DNA of 64,000 bases, taken from contig JACJXX010000002.1 of the NCBI GenBank assembly GCA_020636435.1, positions 4,154,001 through 4,218,000 on the forward strand, given 5' to 3'. Below are positions 8,294-17,763 of the stretch, piece after piece. The notes beneath the pieces are model-generated. The model worked only from the letters and a program-made list of their open reading frames with translations, had not been told where the DNA came from and made no database searches. The position numbers were made by a program, and so were the translations under genes. The DNA is from Lewinellaceae bacterium. Its GTDB lineage: Bacteria; Bacteroidota; Bacteroidia; Chitinophagales; Saprospiraceae. The first letter of the stretch is position 1. Each line of letters opens with the position of its first letter.

Positions 8294-11200
8294 CTATTTT
8301 TTAGCTTTAATAACCGTAACATCCCCCCGGATGATCTCCCCTTCGCCGATGTTGAGGCGCAGCACGTAGTAGTAGGTGCCGTCCGGCAGTTCATCGCCGT
8401 TGGTGGTGAGGCCGCCCCAGTCGTTGTTGTAGGGCCTGGCTTCGAAAACGATATCCCCCCAGCGGTTGAAGACGATGAGTTCGTTGTCGGGATATTTGTC
8501 CGGATTCAGCAAGAGCTGGTCGAAGATCAAAGCGTCGTTCAGCCCGTCGCCGTTGGGGGTAATGCCGTTGGGCACGTCGAACTTGCCGGTGGAATCCCGG
8601 TCGATCTCCACTTCTACCAGCGCTTCGGAACAGAGTTCCGGGCAAAGGGCGTTGCAAATCTCGTAAGTGAATTCATCGGATGCCGGCGTCAATAACGAGA
8701 TGTTGAGGGTGTACGACAAGTCGCCATCGCCATCATCGGTTACGCGGCCCAGGTTGGGGTTGGCCACCACGCTCACCGTCCAGTCGCTGACATTCTGCAA
8801 CTGGTCGTTGGCCGCCACATTCAGGGTAGCGGTATTTTCTCCCCTTGCCAGGGTCAACAGGTCGTTTACGGCTTCCGGAGCTCTTTCCGGGGTGATCCTC
8901 AGGGTATCGGAGCTGTAGTTCGGGCAGCCGGCCTGAGACAATGACCAGACCAGGATGTTCTCCCCATCCTGCAGGCCGCTCACCGTGGTGGACGGGCTGG
9001 CGGCATCGGCTATGGAAGCGCCATTCAGGGAGGACCAGCTTCCGGTCGTGTTGGCCGGAAGGGCGCCGGCATTGCCGGAGATGGGGGCGCTGTCGCTGCA
9101 GGCAACCTCATCCTGGCTGGCAGCGGCGGCTACCAGGCTGGGATCCAGGCCCAGTTCTATAACAGCGGAAGTATCGGCGCACATGGTCTGCACGTTGACC
9201 ACAATGAGCTGGTAGCTACCCGCAACCATGACAGAGGCGATGGCATCATCCACGGGGTCCGGAGTCACCGTGCCGCCGCCGGAGAGGACCACCCACTGGT
9301 AGTCGTAAATCGAGCCCTGGCTGGAGGCGGCGCCGTTCAGCGTCACCGTTTCCCCACAGCCTACCACCGTATTGCTGGCGGTGGCCTGAGCCACCGGAGC
9401 AGCCGGGTCTAATTCCACCACGACTTCCTGCGTGGCCTGGCAGCCATTGTCCATGCTGACCAGAGTTACCAAATAAGTGCCGGCGTCGTCGACATCCACC
9501 ACCAATGAACCGGCGGCCGGCATGGGCGTACCGGAGCCGCTGACCGTCGACCAGCTGATGGTTTCAAAATCGCTGGGGCTGCCGCTCTGGGAAGCATCCA
9601 GGGATACGGACTGGCCCGGGCAGCCCACGAAGGGCGGTTCGGCTACGGCGATGTTGGGCGGCAGGGTGTCCGCCGCTACTGAAATGGTGGCGATGGAATC
9701 GCAGCCGTTGGCAGAGCTGACCAGCCTCAGCTGGTAAACCCCGGGGCCGTTTACGCTGGCGTTGAGGGTGCCGTCGATGGGCGTCGCTACGCCTCCGTTC
9801 ACGGTAGACCACTCGATGGCCGAGAAGTTGCCCGGCAAGCCGGAAGGAGCGGCGCTCAGCAGGAGCGACTCGTCGCGGCACTGGAAGCTGGTGTCGTTCG
9901 CATCGAAAATGATGGCAGGGGGAGCCCTGTCCTCGGCAATTTCAATGGTATCGGAAGCAACGCAGTTGGTGCTGGTATTGGTCACTATAAACTGGTAGGC
10001 GCCCGGCACATTGGCCGTAGCCTGCAGGCTGGTGCTGATCTCCGCGCCAGTGGGGTCCAGCCACTGGTACTGGATGGAATCGCCGGCCGCGGATCCCTCG
10101 CCACTCAACATGGACATATCCTGAATGCAATTGATATCGCCCGAAGATTCGAGGACTAAAGCCGGCAGGTCGCGCAGGTCATTCACCACCAGTTCATTGA
10201 TGCCCTCGCAGCCCGAAGTCGTATCCGTAGCGGTCAGGGTGAAAGTGCCGCTCGTGTATACTTGTACGGTAAAGGGGTCGGCAGTAGTGAGGATATCTCC
10301 GTCCCACTCGAAGACGAGGTTGTTGACATCGATGGTATCGTCATTGGCGATGCTGAAGCTGACCGCCACCGTGTCTATGCTGCAGTCCAGGTCGAGCACG
10401 CCGGCTGTAGTCGGCGCCCCAAAGACGATCTGCGCGGGCACCCCGTCGGCGGCAACCGTCGAGACATCGGTATCCGAACAGCCATTCGCCGTATCCAGTA
10501 CCTGAAGGGTATAAATGCCCGGAAGGGTGACCGGAAGCATGATTTCCGTGCCGACGGTGTCGCCCCCTGAGTTGGTCCAGAAGTATCGAATGGTTGGGCC
10601 TTGGGTAGATGCGCTGCCGTCAAGGACCCCTTCGGTATTGACACAGGCAATGGTCAAGGGCGCGCCGGCGTCGGCCACCGGTTCGTCCCGGTTTTCAAAA
10701 ACATAGGCGGTATCTCTGGACACGCACTGGGAGTTCACATTGGTCACCACAAACTCAAAGATGCCCGGGCCTTCGACCGGCAGGAAATTGCGGGTCGGGT
10801 CGCCGGTAATGGTGCCCTGCAGGGCATTCCACTGGTAGGTAACGGTGATGATGGTGTCATTCGGAGTGGAGCTGGTCGCATCGATGGTATCCAGTTCATT
10901 AATGCAATTGATGTCCACCAAACTATTGGTTATGATCGCGATGGGATCCTCCTGGAAAGATTCTATAGTCCGCTCTACAGTACCGGAACACCCGGTGCTG
11001 AGGTCGGTCACGGTTAGTTGGTAAGTGCCGGCAGCGTCGAAAACAGTTACCGTATCGGTGGCCCCGCTTTGTATATTGCCGCCGTCCATGGCCTCCCACT
11101 GGATCGTGTAGGTTCCAAAAGGCAGTTGGACATCAGTGCGCACCTCCGCGGTGGCGCTCAGGCAAGTCAGGTCGTCCGGGATGCCGGTAGTGAAAACCGG

Positions 11201-14200
11201 GGGCAGGGTATCTCTCACCACGACCACCGTATCGGCTGACAAACAGCCGGAGATGGTATCCAGTACGGTAAACTGATAATTGCCTTCCAGGGCGACATCT
11301 GCGGTCAGCGTCCCGTTCACCGGCAGGTTGAGGTCCAGGTTGCGCCATTGGTAGCGGTAGGGCCCGCCCTGGGCGGAGCCGGAGGCATCGAGGGTAACGG
11401 AATCCGTATTGCAATCCAGGGTATCGGGAGCGGTCACGTCGATAACCGGCGGGTCGGTATTGGTGCCTACCTCAACAGAAGTTGAAGAAACGCAACCAGT
11501 CTGATCGCTGGTTACCACTAATTCGACCAGGCCGGGAGAGGTGATCTCAGGCGTGAGGCTCGTCTCGGTGCCCGGCTCGATGGCCGCGCCGTTGGAGGCG
11601 ATCCATTCGAAGGTAAAGGCATCGGGGGTAATATTGGTCACGACTCCCTCAAGGACGACATTCAGCCCGTTGCAGGTAAAGTCGGTGGACGGGTCGCCCA
11701 CAATTTCCACCGCCGCCACTGCGGAATCGGTGGTTACGTAGGTAAAATCCGAACTGAAACAGCCATTCTCCTCATTGAGCACCTGAAAAGTATAGGTTCC
11801 GATCTGATCGGTCATATAGACAGAATCCGTGGTCAGGGTATCTCCGTTGGAATCTACCCAAGCCACGCTGAGGTTGTCCGGGTTGTCGCCGGAAAAGCCG
11901 GTCAGGGTGGCCATTTCGTTGCAGCCCAGGAAGGTGGTGTCGGTGCCGGGGCTGGCCACGGCAATTGGAGCGACCGTATCTCTGACGACCTCGACGGAGT
12001 CTATGGCGATACAGCCCGTCGTGGCGATCTCTACCTCCAGGTAATAAAAGCCGGTATCCTGCCCGGTGACGGTAATGGCCGCATTGGAAGGCCCGGCAAT
12101 AACGTTGTTCATCGGATCTCGCCAGGTATACTGTATGGAGTCGCCCTGGGAAGATGCGGAGGCGTCGAGCGTCACCTCGTCCCGCGCACAGGTAAGCGGG
12201 AGCGCCACGCCGGCATCAGCAGTTGGAAGGACCGCCGGGGTTAGCCTTACCGTATCATACACGGCGCAGCCCGTATCGAGATCTTTGACCTCGAGTATGA
12301 AGCGGCCCGGGCCCCGCCCCAGGAGGGTACGGGTATTGGGGTTGCTGCAGACCTGGCCGCCCTGGCTGGCCGTCCAGGTGTACATGATATTCTGCCCCTG
12401 GGTGGCCTGCGGGCTGATGAAGGTGCAGGGCGGGTCGCAGCTGGACACTTTATCCGGCCCGGCATTGGCCAACAGGTCGGCGCCCAGAGCCGGGATGTAA
12501 AGCGTATCGGTGATCTTGAGCGGCGGCCTCGACTGGTCGAGGATGGTAACCACCACGAAGCCCTCGGTGAGAAAGCGCGCCGAATCCAGGAATTGCGGGG
12601 GCTGGGTCTCCCAGCTGTAGATATAGGGGCCGATGCCGCCTTCGACCACCACCCGGGCGGAGCCGTCGCCCGATCCGGGACAAGTCTCCGGGTTGATGAT
12701 GGTGTCTATCAAGAAAAGGCGGTCGTTGATGCAGACTTCGCCAGGGCTGTCCAGCAGGCTGCCGTCGCCGTTTATGGTTGTAACGGCCGGCTGGGGGATA
12801 TCGCTAACGTTCACGGCATAACAGCTATCCGGCCGGCCGAGCAGTTCGAAGCACAGTTCAAAGGCAACAGTGCTGTCGGCCAGGGCAAGCCCGGCGGGCG
12901 CGCTAAAGTCAAAATCGACATTGCCGACCGGCTGGCCGTTCAGGCCGATATTCAGGCCGGGGATAACCCCCGGGTCGTTCACTTCTACAAGCGCCAGAGA
13001 ACCGGGGTTCCAGTTGAGAGTAAAACTGCCGCCGGTGATGCCGTCAAACTCGGAAACTTTCACCGGCAAACAAACGGTGTCCTGAATATCGCCGCTAATG
13101 CTTCCGATTTCCAGGTAAAAGCCTTCGGGGCTGAGAATGCAATAACGGCTGTCGGAATCGGTCAGGCCGACGTTTTCGCCGTTGGAGCTGGTCGTGATTA
13201 CTTCTGCCTCAATCGGAACGTCGGCGATTTGCAACAGGTCGCAGTTGCCTGGCTGAGCATCGTCAGGGATTCGGAAACAGAGGGTGAAGATGCGTTCTCC
13301 ATCGGGTAGGGTAACCGGAGAAGGCGCCGTCCAACTGAAGGTAATCTGTCCTCCGCTGGCGCCCAACAGGCCGAAGTTGCCAACCGTGGCGCCGGCCAGA
13401 GTTAAGTTTTGTATACCGCCGGCCAGGATGAATGCTATATCGTTGGGTTCGAAAGCCAGGGAGAACTGCATGGACTCCACATCTACAAAGTTGTTCACGC
13501 TGAAGTCAAAGCAGAGCGTATCCCCCGGGCGGCCCTGCAGGTCGTCGGTAATGTCCATGATCACGCCGGCAGGCTGAATGACCTCCACCTCGCAGTTGGT
13601 CGGGTTGATGCCGATGTTGGCGCCGTTGTTGATCTGAGCGAGGTCTTCCGAGTTGTTGATGAAGGTAAAGGGGCTGTTGCCGCCCAGGCCGATGATGTCG
13701 AAGCATACCTCGAAGAGCACGTCGCCGTTGTTGCGGCTGGTGGCGTTGCCGTCCCAGGCCATGGAGAGGATGCCGTTGCCGGTGTTGGCGGGATTGAAGG
13801 CGATGCCTCCGGGCAGGTCTTCGTTCTGGGTGCCGGTAAAGGCAAGAACGGTAGGGTTCCACTCCATGAGGAAGGCCAGGTCAGTCACGTTCTGGAAGTT
13901 GCCGCCGGCCAGTACCGGAACACAAATCTGGCTGTTCAGGGTATCCGGCGGGCCGCAATCGGCGGAGAGTTGGAGGCCGGTTGGATTACAGGGGCCCACT
14001 GCTACCTCGCCGGCAAACTGCCCTACGGCGATATCGTTGAAGCCATTCTGGAAATCGTTGGAAGCCTGAGGAGTAAAGAAGGGCTGGCCGGGCTGCTGGT
14101 CGCCAATGACTATGGGGAAGGCCATATTGCAGGAACCATCTTTCAGGCGGAGGCATAACTGGAATATAAGCGTCGAATCAGGCAGAGAAATCCCGTTCTG

Positions 14201-14983
14201 AGGTATCGGAGCATTCCAGGAAACGGTGACGGTGCCGGGCAATACGCCGGCGGCCTGGCCGGGAACGCCGAAGCTGCTCTGGGCGAGGTTGGTCAGGTTC
14301 TGAGGGATAAATATATTCTCATACATGGCCTTGTTGGCATCCCAGATGATGGGAAACTGGAAGCTGGTCAGAGCGTCCATGCCGAACACCCGGAAGTCGA
14401 TGCATATCAGGTCTCCCTCGTTGCCCTGTTCGTCGGAAATATCGATGATGAAAGGGCTGACGCAACTGGAGACCAGGGCCGTGTCTATCCCAGAATCTTC
14501 AATGCCGATGTTGGTACAGCCGGCGCCCTTCCGTTTGATATCCGGCGTAATGGGCGTAGCGGTAGCCGGGATGATGATCTCGGTCGCGGCGCCGTAGTTG
14601 CCCAGAACCTCGAAACACACCTGGAATATTACCATGCCGTCGGCAACGGTTTCCCCCACCGAAGTAGGGTTGCTGCAGTCTCCGTTTATAGCCATCCAGT
14701 CTACCAGCAACCGTCCACTGTTCACCAGTATGAAGTTGCCCGCAGCCATGTTGGGCAGGTTGTAGGCCATGGTATTGTTGAATCGCAGAACCGTGCTATC
14801 CCACTGGATAAAAAAGCGGGTAGACAAAATGTCGGTGAAGTTCTCCACTACCACATCCATGCATATCTCTTCTCCGATACAGGCGGCGTCACCCACCGGC
14901 GGAACGATGTTGATCGTCGGTTGCGCAAAGGCTGCCGTGGTAAGGGCCAGCCCTACAACCAGCGTTGCTATTATCTTCTTCAT
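8294..14983 (-). CDS. Giant T9SS surface protein: five cohesin-like domains, about 13 Ig/PKD-like repeats, gliding-type CTD
   Basis: About 2229 residues from the ATG at 14983, chosen because MKKIIATLVVGLALTTAAFA is a clear signal peptide; the frame stays open 150 nt further upstream but that extension translates a simple repeat. Residues up to about 740 hold five cohesin-like modules (for example GEEICMDVVVENF and GDTLCFDFSVNNF, each followed by a W/F-x-[PSA] strand). One SprB-like unit follows. Then come about 13 repeats of roughly 85 residues, each with a cysteine near the start and a late GC pair. An 'AANDQL' cadherin/Ig-like segment precedes the C-terminal gliding-motility domain (VPNGITPNGDGLNDALIF to GDVTVIKAKK). 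This is an adhesin-like cell-surface T9SS substrate, and the next upstream gene is its probable PorP/SprF-type partner. Function of the cohesin-like part is unknown. Confidence 0.9.
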   Translation of the reverse strand: MKKIIATLVVGLALTTAAFAQPTINIVPPVGDAACIGEEICMDVVVENFTDILSTRFFIQWDSTVLRFNNTMAYNLPNMAAGNFILVNSGRLLVDWMAINGDCSNPTSVGETVADGMVIFQVCFEVLGNYGAATEIIIPATATPITPDIKRKGAGCTNIGIEDSGIDTALVSSCVSPFIIDISDEQGNEGDLICIDFRVFGMDALTSFQFPIIWDANKAMYENIFIPQNLTNLAQSSFGVPGQAAGVLPGTVTVSWNAPIPQNGISLPDSTLIFQLCLRLKDGSCNMAFPIVIGDQQPGQPFFTPQASNDFQNGFNDIAVGQFAGEVAVGPCNPTGLQLSADCGPPDTLNSQICVPVLAGGNFQNVTDLAFLMEWNPTVLAFTGTQNEDLPGGIAFNPANTGNGILSMAWDGNATSRNNGDVLFEVCFDIIGLGGNSPFTFINNSEDLAQINNGANIGINPTNCEVEVIQPAGVIMDITDDLQGRPGDTLCFDFSVNNFVDVESMQFSLAFEPNDIAFILAGGIQNLTLAGATVGNFGLLGASGGQITFSWTAPSPVTLPDGERIFTLCFRIPDDAQPGNCDLLQIADVPIEAEVITTSSNGENVGLTDSDSRYCILSPEGFYLEIGSISGDIQDTVCLPVKVSEFDGITGGSFTLNWNPGSLALVEVNDPGVIPGLNIGLNGQPVGNVDFDFSAPAGLALADSTVAFELCFELLGRPDSCYAVNVSDIPQPAVTTINGDGSLLDSPGEVCINDRLFLIDTIINPETCPGSGDGSARVVVEGGIGPYIYSWETQPPQFLDSARFLTEGFVVVTILDQSRPPLKITDTLYIPALGADLLANAGPDKVSSCDPPCTFISPQATQGQNIMYTWTASQGGQVCSNPNTRTLLGRGPGRFILEVKDLDTGCAVYDTVRLTPAVLPTADAGVALPLTCARDEVTLDASASSQGDSIQYTWRDPMNNVIAGPSNAAITVTGQDTGFYYLEVEIATTGCIAIDSVEVVRDTVAPIAVASPGTDTTFLGCNEMATLTGFSGDNPDNLSVAWVDSNGDTLTTDSVYMTDQIGTYTFQVLNEENGCFSSDFTYVTTDSAVAAVEIVGDPSTDFTCNGLNVVLEGVVTNITPDAFTFEWIASNGAAIEPGTETSLTPEITSPGLVELVVTSDQTGCVSSTSVEVGTNTDPPVIDVTAPDTLDCNTDSVTLDASGSAQGGPYRYQWRNLDLNLPVNGTLTADVALEGNYQFTVLDTISGCLSADTVVVVRDTLPPVFTTGIPDDLTCLSATAEVRTDVQLPFGTYTIQWEAMDGGNIQSGATDTVTVFDAAGTYQLTVTDLSTGCSGTVERTIESFQEDPIAIITNSLVDINCINELDTIDATSSTPNDTIITVTYQWNALQGTITGDPTRNFLPVEGPGIFEFVVTNVNSQCVSRDTAYVFENRDEPVADAGAPLTIACVNTEGVLDGSASTQGPTIRYFWTNSGGDTVGTEIMLPVTLPGIYTLQVLDTANGCSDTDVSTVAADGVPAQIVFGAPTTAGVLDLDCSIDTVAVSFSIANDDTIDVNNLVFEWDGDILTTADPFTVQVYTSGTFTLTATDTTSGCEGINELVVNDLRDLPALVLESSGDINCIQDMSMLSGEGSAAGDSIQYQWLDPTGAEISTSLQATANVPGAYQFIVTNTSTNCVASDTIEIAEDRAPPAIIFDANDTSFQCRDESLLLSAAPSGLPGNFSAIEWSTVNGGVATPIDGTLNASVNGPGVYQLRLVSSANGCDSIATISVAADTLPPNIAVAEPPFVGCPGQSVSLDASQSGSPSDFETISWSTVSGSGTPMPAAGSLVVDVDDAGTYLVTLVSMDNGCQATQEVVVELDPAAPVAQATASNTVVGCGETVTLNGAASSQGSIYDYQWVVLSGGGTVTPDPVDDAIASVMVAGSYQLIVVNVQTMCADTSAVIELGLDPSLVAAAASQDEVACSDSAPISGNAGALPANTTGSWSSLNGASIADAASPSTTVSGLQDGENILVWSLSQAGCPNYSSDTLRITPERAPEAVNDLLTLARGENTATLNVAANDQLQNVSDWTVSVVANPNLGRVTDDGDGDLSYTLNISLLTPASDEFTYEICNALCPELCSEALVEVEIDRDSTGKFDVPNGITPNGDGLNDALIFDQLLLNPDKYPDNELIVFNRWGDIVFEARPYNNDWGGLTTNGDELPDGTYYYVLRLNIGEGEIIRGDVTVIKAKK

Positions 14984-15063
14984 TGAAATTATGAATTTGG
15001 GAGGTATGATCTTTCTTTTCATGGGACTAAACCAGTTTTTAGGATCGTCTTTTCCCTGTATAA

Positions 15064-15111
15064 AATGAATGAATGAATGAATGAATGATTGAATGAATGA
15101 ATGATTGATTG
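15064..15111. repeat. Tetranucleotide microsatellite (AATG/ATTG) in the leader of the giant T9SS gene
   Basis: Twelve tetranucleotides: six AATG, one ATTG, three AATG and two ATTG. The tract lies about 80 bp upstream of the ATG at 14983, between that gene and the stop of the PorP/SprF gene. Upstream in-frame translation reads it as repeated SFIH. The length is multi-copy and prone to slippage. Confidence 0.9.
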
Positions 15112-15145
15112 CCGGCAGGCAAACGGGTATCAAACGCTCATCGGC

Positions 15146-16087
15146 TTAACGAAACATCGAATAGGACAGGTTGATCTCGTGGGTCGTCCCGGCGGTGGGC
15201 CCAAACGAGCTGAACGAATAACCAAAGCCATAGCCGATTTTGAAAGACCGGTCGGTGGGGTCGCCCAGCACCACCCCCGTTTCGAGGTGAACGGTGCCGG
15301 AAGTCGCGCCGCCGGCGCCAACCCAGAAGTTGACCGGCAGGTAGTACCGGAGGTTGAAGTCAGCGTTGATGGGAGCCCCCTGGGCGTACTTAACCCAGGC
15401 TGAGGGTTCGAGGAAGCTGTCGTTGTCGAAAAATTTGTAAAAGCCCAGCATGCCGTAGAAGTGCTGGACGCGTTGCGTGACGTACTCGCCTTCATCATTC
15501 TGGATGGTGAGGTCCAATCCGATAACCTGAGGAACGGAAAGGCCGGCGTAGAAGTAGTCGTCGTTGCGGCCTACCAGATGGTAGTAATAAACGCCGACGC
15601 CCACATCGGGGAAAAACTGAGACTGGTCGGTGGTGCCTACCAGGTCTCCCTGGTCGCGAAGGCGTATCTCTGAGGAATTGATGCGGAAATTGACCGCCCC
15701 GGCGCTGATGCCCACCACAAAACCGCCCACTTCGGGATCGGAAGTGACGATGCCCGCTATGCGGCCGTACAAGCCGGTAAAGCCGGTGGGGCCGGTCTGG
15801 TCATTCATCAGGTGGCCGCCCGCCATGAGCGCTACACCGGCCCCGTCAGCATAGAGATAGGAGCCGCGCACCGTTTGGGTGCTGGGCGCATTCTCCAGGC
15901 CGACCCACTGGGCGCGGTAGTTGGCGCCGAAGGTGATGTTCTGCCCAAAGGCCAGAAAGTCGCTCTCGACAGCAGCGGGGTTGAGAATCCCAATATTTTC
16001 ACGGTATTGAGTAAATAGGGAAAGTTGTTGCGCCTGGAGGCAGAATGCCGCCAACAGCAAAAATGGGAGCAAGTAGATTCGAGTCAT
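15146..16087 (-). CDS. Type IX secretion membrane protein, PorP/SprF family
   Basis: Outer-membrane beta-barrel of 313 residues from the ATG at 16087 (an upstream TTG would add 11). A signal peptide, MTRIYLLPFLLLAAFCLQAQ, is followed by the family opening LFTQYRENIGILNPAA, alternating amphipathic strands, and a C-terminal aromatic strand (INLSYSMFR). PorP/SprF proteins help export or anchor large T9SS adhesins and are often encoded next to them, as here with the giant protein about 160 bp downstream on the same strand. A minus-strand TAACTTTG at 16116-16109 could be a -7 element, but no matching -33 element was seen. Confidence 0.9.
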   Translation of the reverse strand: MTRIYLLPFLLLAAFCLQAQQLSLFTQYRENIGILNPAAVESDFLAFGQNITFGANYRAQWVGLENAPSTQTVRGSYLYADGAGVALMAGGHLMNDQTGPTGFTGLYGRIAGIVTSDPEVGGFVVGISAGAVNFRINSSEIRLRDQGDLVGTTDQSQFFPDVGVGVYYYHLVGRNDDYFYAGLSVPQVIGLDLTIQNDEGEYVTQRVQHFYGMLGFYKFFDNDSFLEPSAWVKYAQGAPINADFNLRYYLPVNFWVGAGGATSGTVHLETGVVLGDPTDRSFKIGYGFGYSFSSFGPTAGTTHEINLSYSMFR

Positions 16088-16571
16088 GGGACAAGTTTTT
16101 GAGATGGGCAAAGTTAGCAAAATTTAATTCCTGGGAAATACTCTTCCCGGTTTTTATAGAAATTAAACTTATTATAAATATCTAAATTTATATAATGGCA
16201 CCCGCTACGTCAAAAACTCGCCGCTGGTTAAAGCAGCTCGAAACATTTGGCTGTAATGTGGGTACCTCTCAAAGCGTATTTACCAGCCCGGCCGCTGAAC
16301 AGTTGGTGTTTAAAGCAGGCAAACGGGCATGGTTTCTCAAAGCGAATCCAAATTTAGGGCTTTGGTTTCAGATTAGGGTATTTTATGTATGATAAATTTT
16401 GAAACCCCAGGTTTTCAAGGGGTTACACCGGGGGCTGCAAGGCTATGCATTATAAAACAAAAGAATCTGTAAGTATTTTGCTGCCATTCAATTAAGCAAA
16501 AAACGCACCGTGATAAATGGGAATAAAAGCATTTCCCGCGCAAAATGTTAAATTTTCGGGCCAACTGGTTT

Positions 16572-16733
16572 AGTAACGGTTAAATAATAACCTTTCGATT
16601 CTGCCTTGCTCTTTTGCCCCCATACGTCGTTGCTCTTCAGTTACGTAACCTCCGGCTATGCTCCCTCATCGCGCCTCGTCTGGCAACAAAATAGCGGCGG
16701 CATATTTCGAAACCTTATTATTTGCCCGTTACT
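16572..16733 (+). mobile_element. MITE-like element, copy 1
   Basis: A 162-bp unit has 27-bp terminal inverted repeats matching at 23 of 27 positions. Both ends begin AGTAACGG and contain AAATAATAA followed by TTTCGA. The core (ATTCTGCCTTGCTCTTTTGC ... CGTTGCTC ... GGCTAT ... TCGCGCCT ... CTGGCA) aligns with the core of the element at 37616-37774 read on the other strand. No coding capacity. Its right end reaches the stop codon of the next gene. The rest of the gap 16088-16571 holds AT-rich DNA and one unconvincing 65-codon frame. Confidence 0.7.
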
Positions 16734-17704
16734 TAGAGCAGGGAAGCCGCTTTCACCACCTCGTGCACTCCTTCCCGGGTCAGGGCATAGGAGAACCCCG
16801 GTTGAATGGCATAAGCGCCAATGCCTCCTTCGCGATTCAGGGCGAGAAAACCCACCTGGAAATCCTCGTATCCTTTCTGCTTGCGGGCAATGCGCCGGAT
16901 GGCCTCTTCACAGGCTGCCTGGGGGCTGATCCCCTGGCGCATCAGCTCTACGACCAGAAAGGAGCCGGCGGTTTTGATGACGGCCTCTCCCAACCCGGTA
17001 GCCACGGCGGCTCCCACTTCATTATCGACGAACAAGCCGGCGCCGATAATCGGAGAATCCCCTACCCTGCCGTGCAATTTAAATGCCGCCCCGCTGGTGG
17101 TGCAGGCGCCGGAGAGCTTGCCGTCCTGCCCAATGCCCAACATGCCTATGGTGTCGTGGTTTTCGATATTGATAACGGGTTGGTAATGAGATTTTTCCTT
17201 CCATTCCCGCCAGTTCTTTTCGGCTTTGGAAGTCAGGAGGTTCTGGCGTTTGAAGCCATTTTCCAAAGCGAATTGCAGGGCGCCGTCTCCTGCCAGCATC
17301 ACGTGGGGCGTTTTTTCCATCACCAGGCGGGCCACGGAAACCGGATGCCGGATATCCTGGAGGAAACAAACAGAGCCGCAGTTGCCTTCTTCATCCATGA
17401 TGCAGGCATCGAGGGTCACTCTGCCGTCCCGGTCGGGCCGCCCGCCGTATCCTACCGACATATCATCGGGGTCGGCCTCCGCAACGCGGACGCCCTGTTC
17501 CACGGCATCGAGGGCCCGGGCTCCTTTTTTGATCGCTTTCCAGGCTTTTTTATTGGCGGCGAGGTTATTCCAGGTCGACACCACGGTAGGCGGCGGCAAG
17601 GCCGGGCTTTGGAGCCATGGCTGGACAGCGCCGGCGGTTTTGCCAATAGACAAGCCCAGTCCGCCCAATACGGTTTGGGTTATGAATTTTCTCCGGTTGG
17701 TCAT
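16733..17704 (-). CDS. N4-(beta-N-acetylglucosaminyl)-L-asparaginase (glycosylasparaginase), Tat-exported
   Basis: Ntn-hydrolase of 323 residues that hydrolyses the N-glycosidic amide bond of GlcNAc-asparagine. The N-terminus has a twin-arginine signal (NRRKFITQTVLGGLGLSIG). The self-processing site is the conserved HDTIGMLGI segment, whose threonine becomes the N-terminal nucleophile of the beta chain. VGDSPIIGAGLFVDNEVGA and the GLGEA segment downstream are typical of the family. Length matches bacterial glycosylasparaginases such as the Elizabethkingia enzyme. It stands alone, with a repeat element meeting its stop codon. The protein end (VKAASLL) looks native, so the insertion has probably not truncated it. 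Confidence 0.9.
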   Translation of the reverse strand: MTNRRKFITQTVLGGLGLSIGKTAGAVQPWLQSPALPPPTVVSTWNNLAANKKAWKAIKKGARALDAVEQGVRVAEADPDDMSVGYGGRPDRDGRVTLDACIMDEEGNCGSVCFLQDIRHPVSVARLVMEKTPHVMLAGDGALQFALENGFKRQNLLTSKAEKNWREWKEKSHYQPVINIENHDTIGMLGIGQDGKLSGACTTSGAAFKLHGRVGDSPIIGAGLFVDNEVGAAVATGLGEAVIKTAGSFLVVELMRQGISPQAACEEAIRRIARKQKGYEDFQVGFLALNREGGIGAYAIQPGFSYALTREGVHEVVKAASLL

Positions 17705-17763
17705 TGATGCGGTTTGATGGTTTAAAATCGCGCATCAAAGTTCAAAAAAAAAGCGTACATCTT

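Noticed and set aside
16195..16392. 65-codon plus-strand frame in the gap before the asparaginase
   Set aside because: No family resemblance and no supporting context; AT-rich DNA before it could be a promoter but is not convincing.
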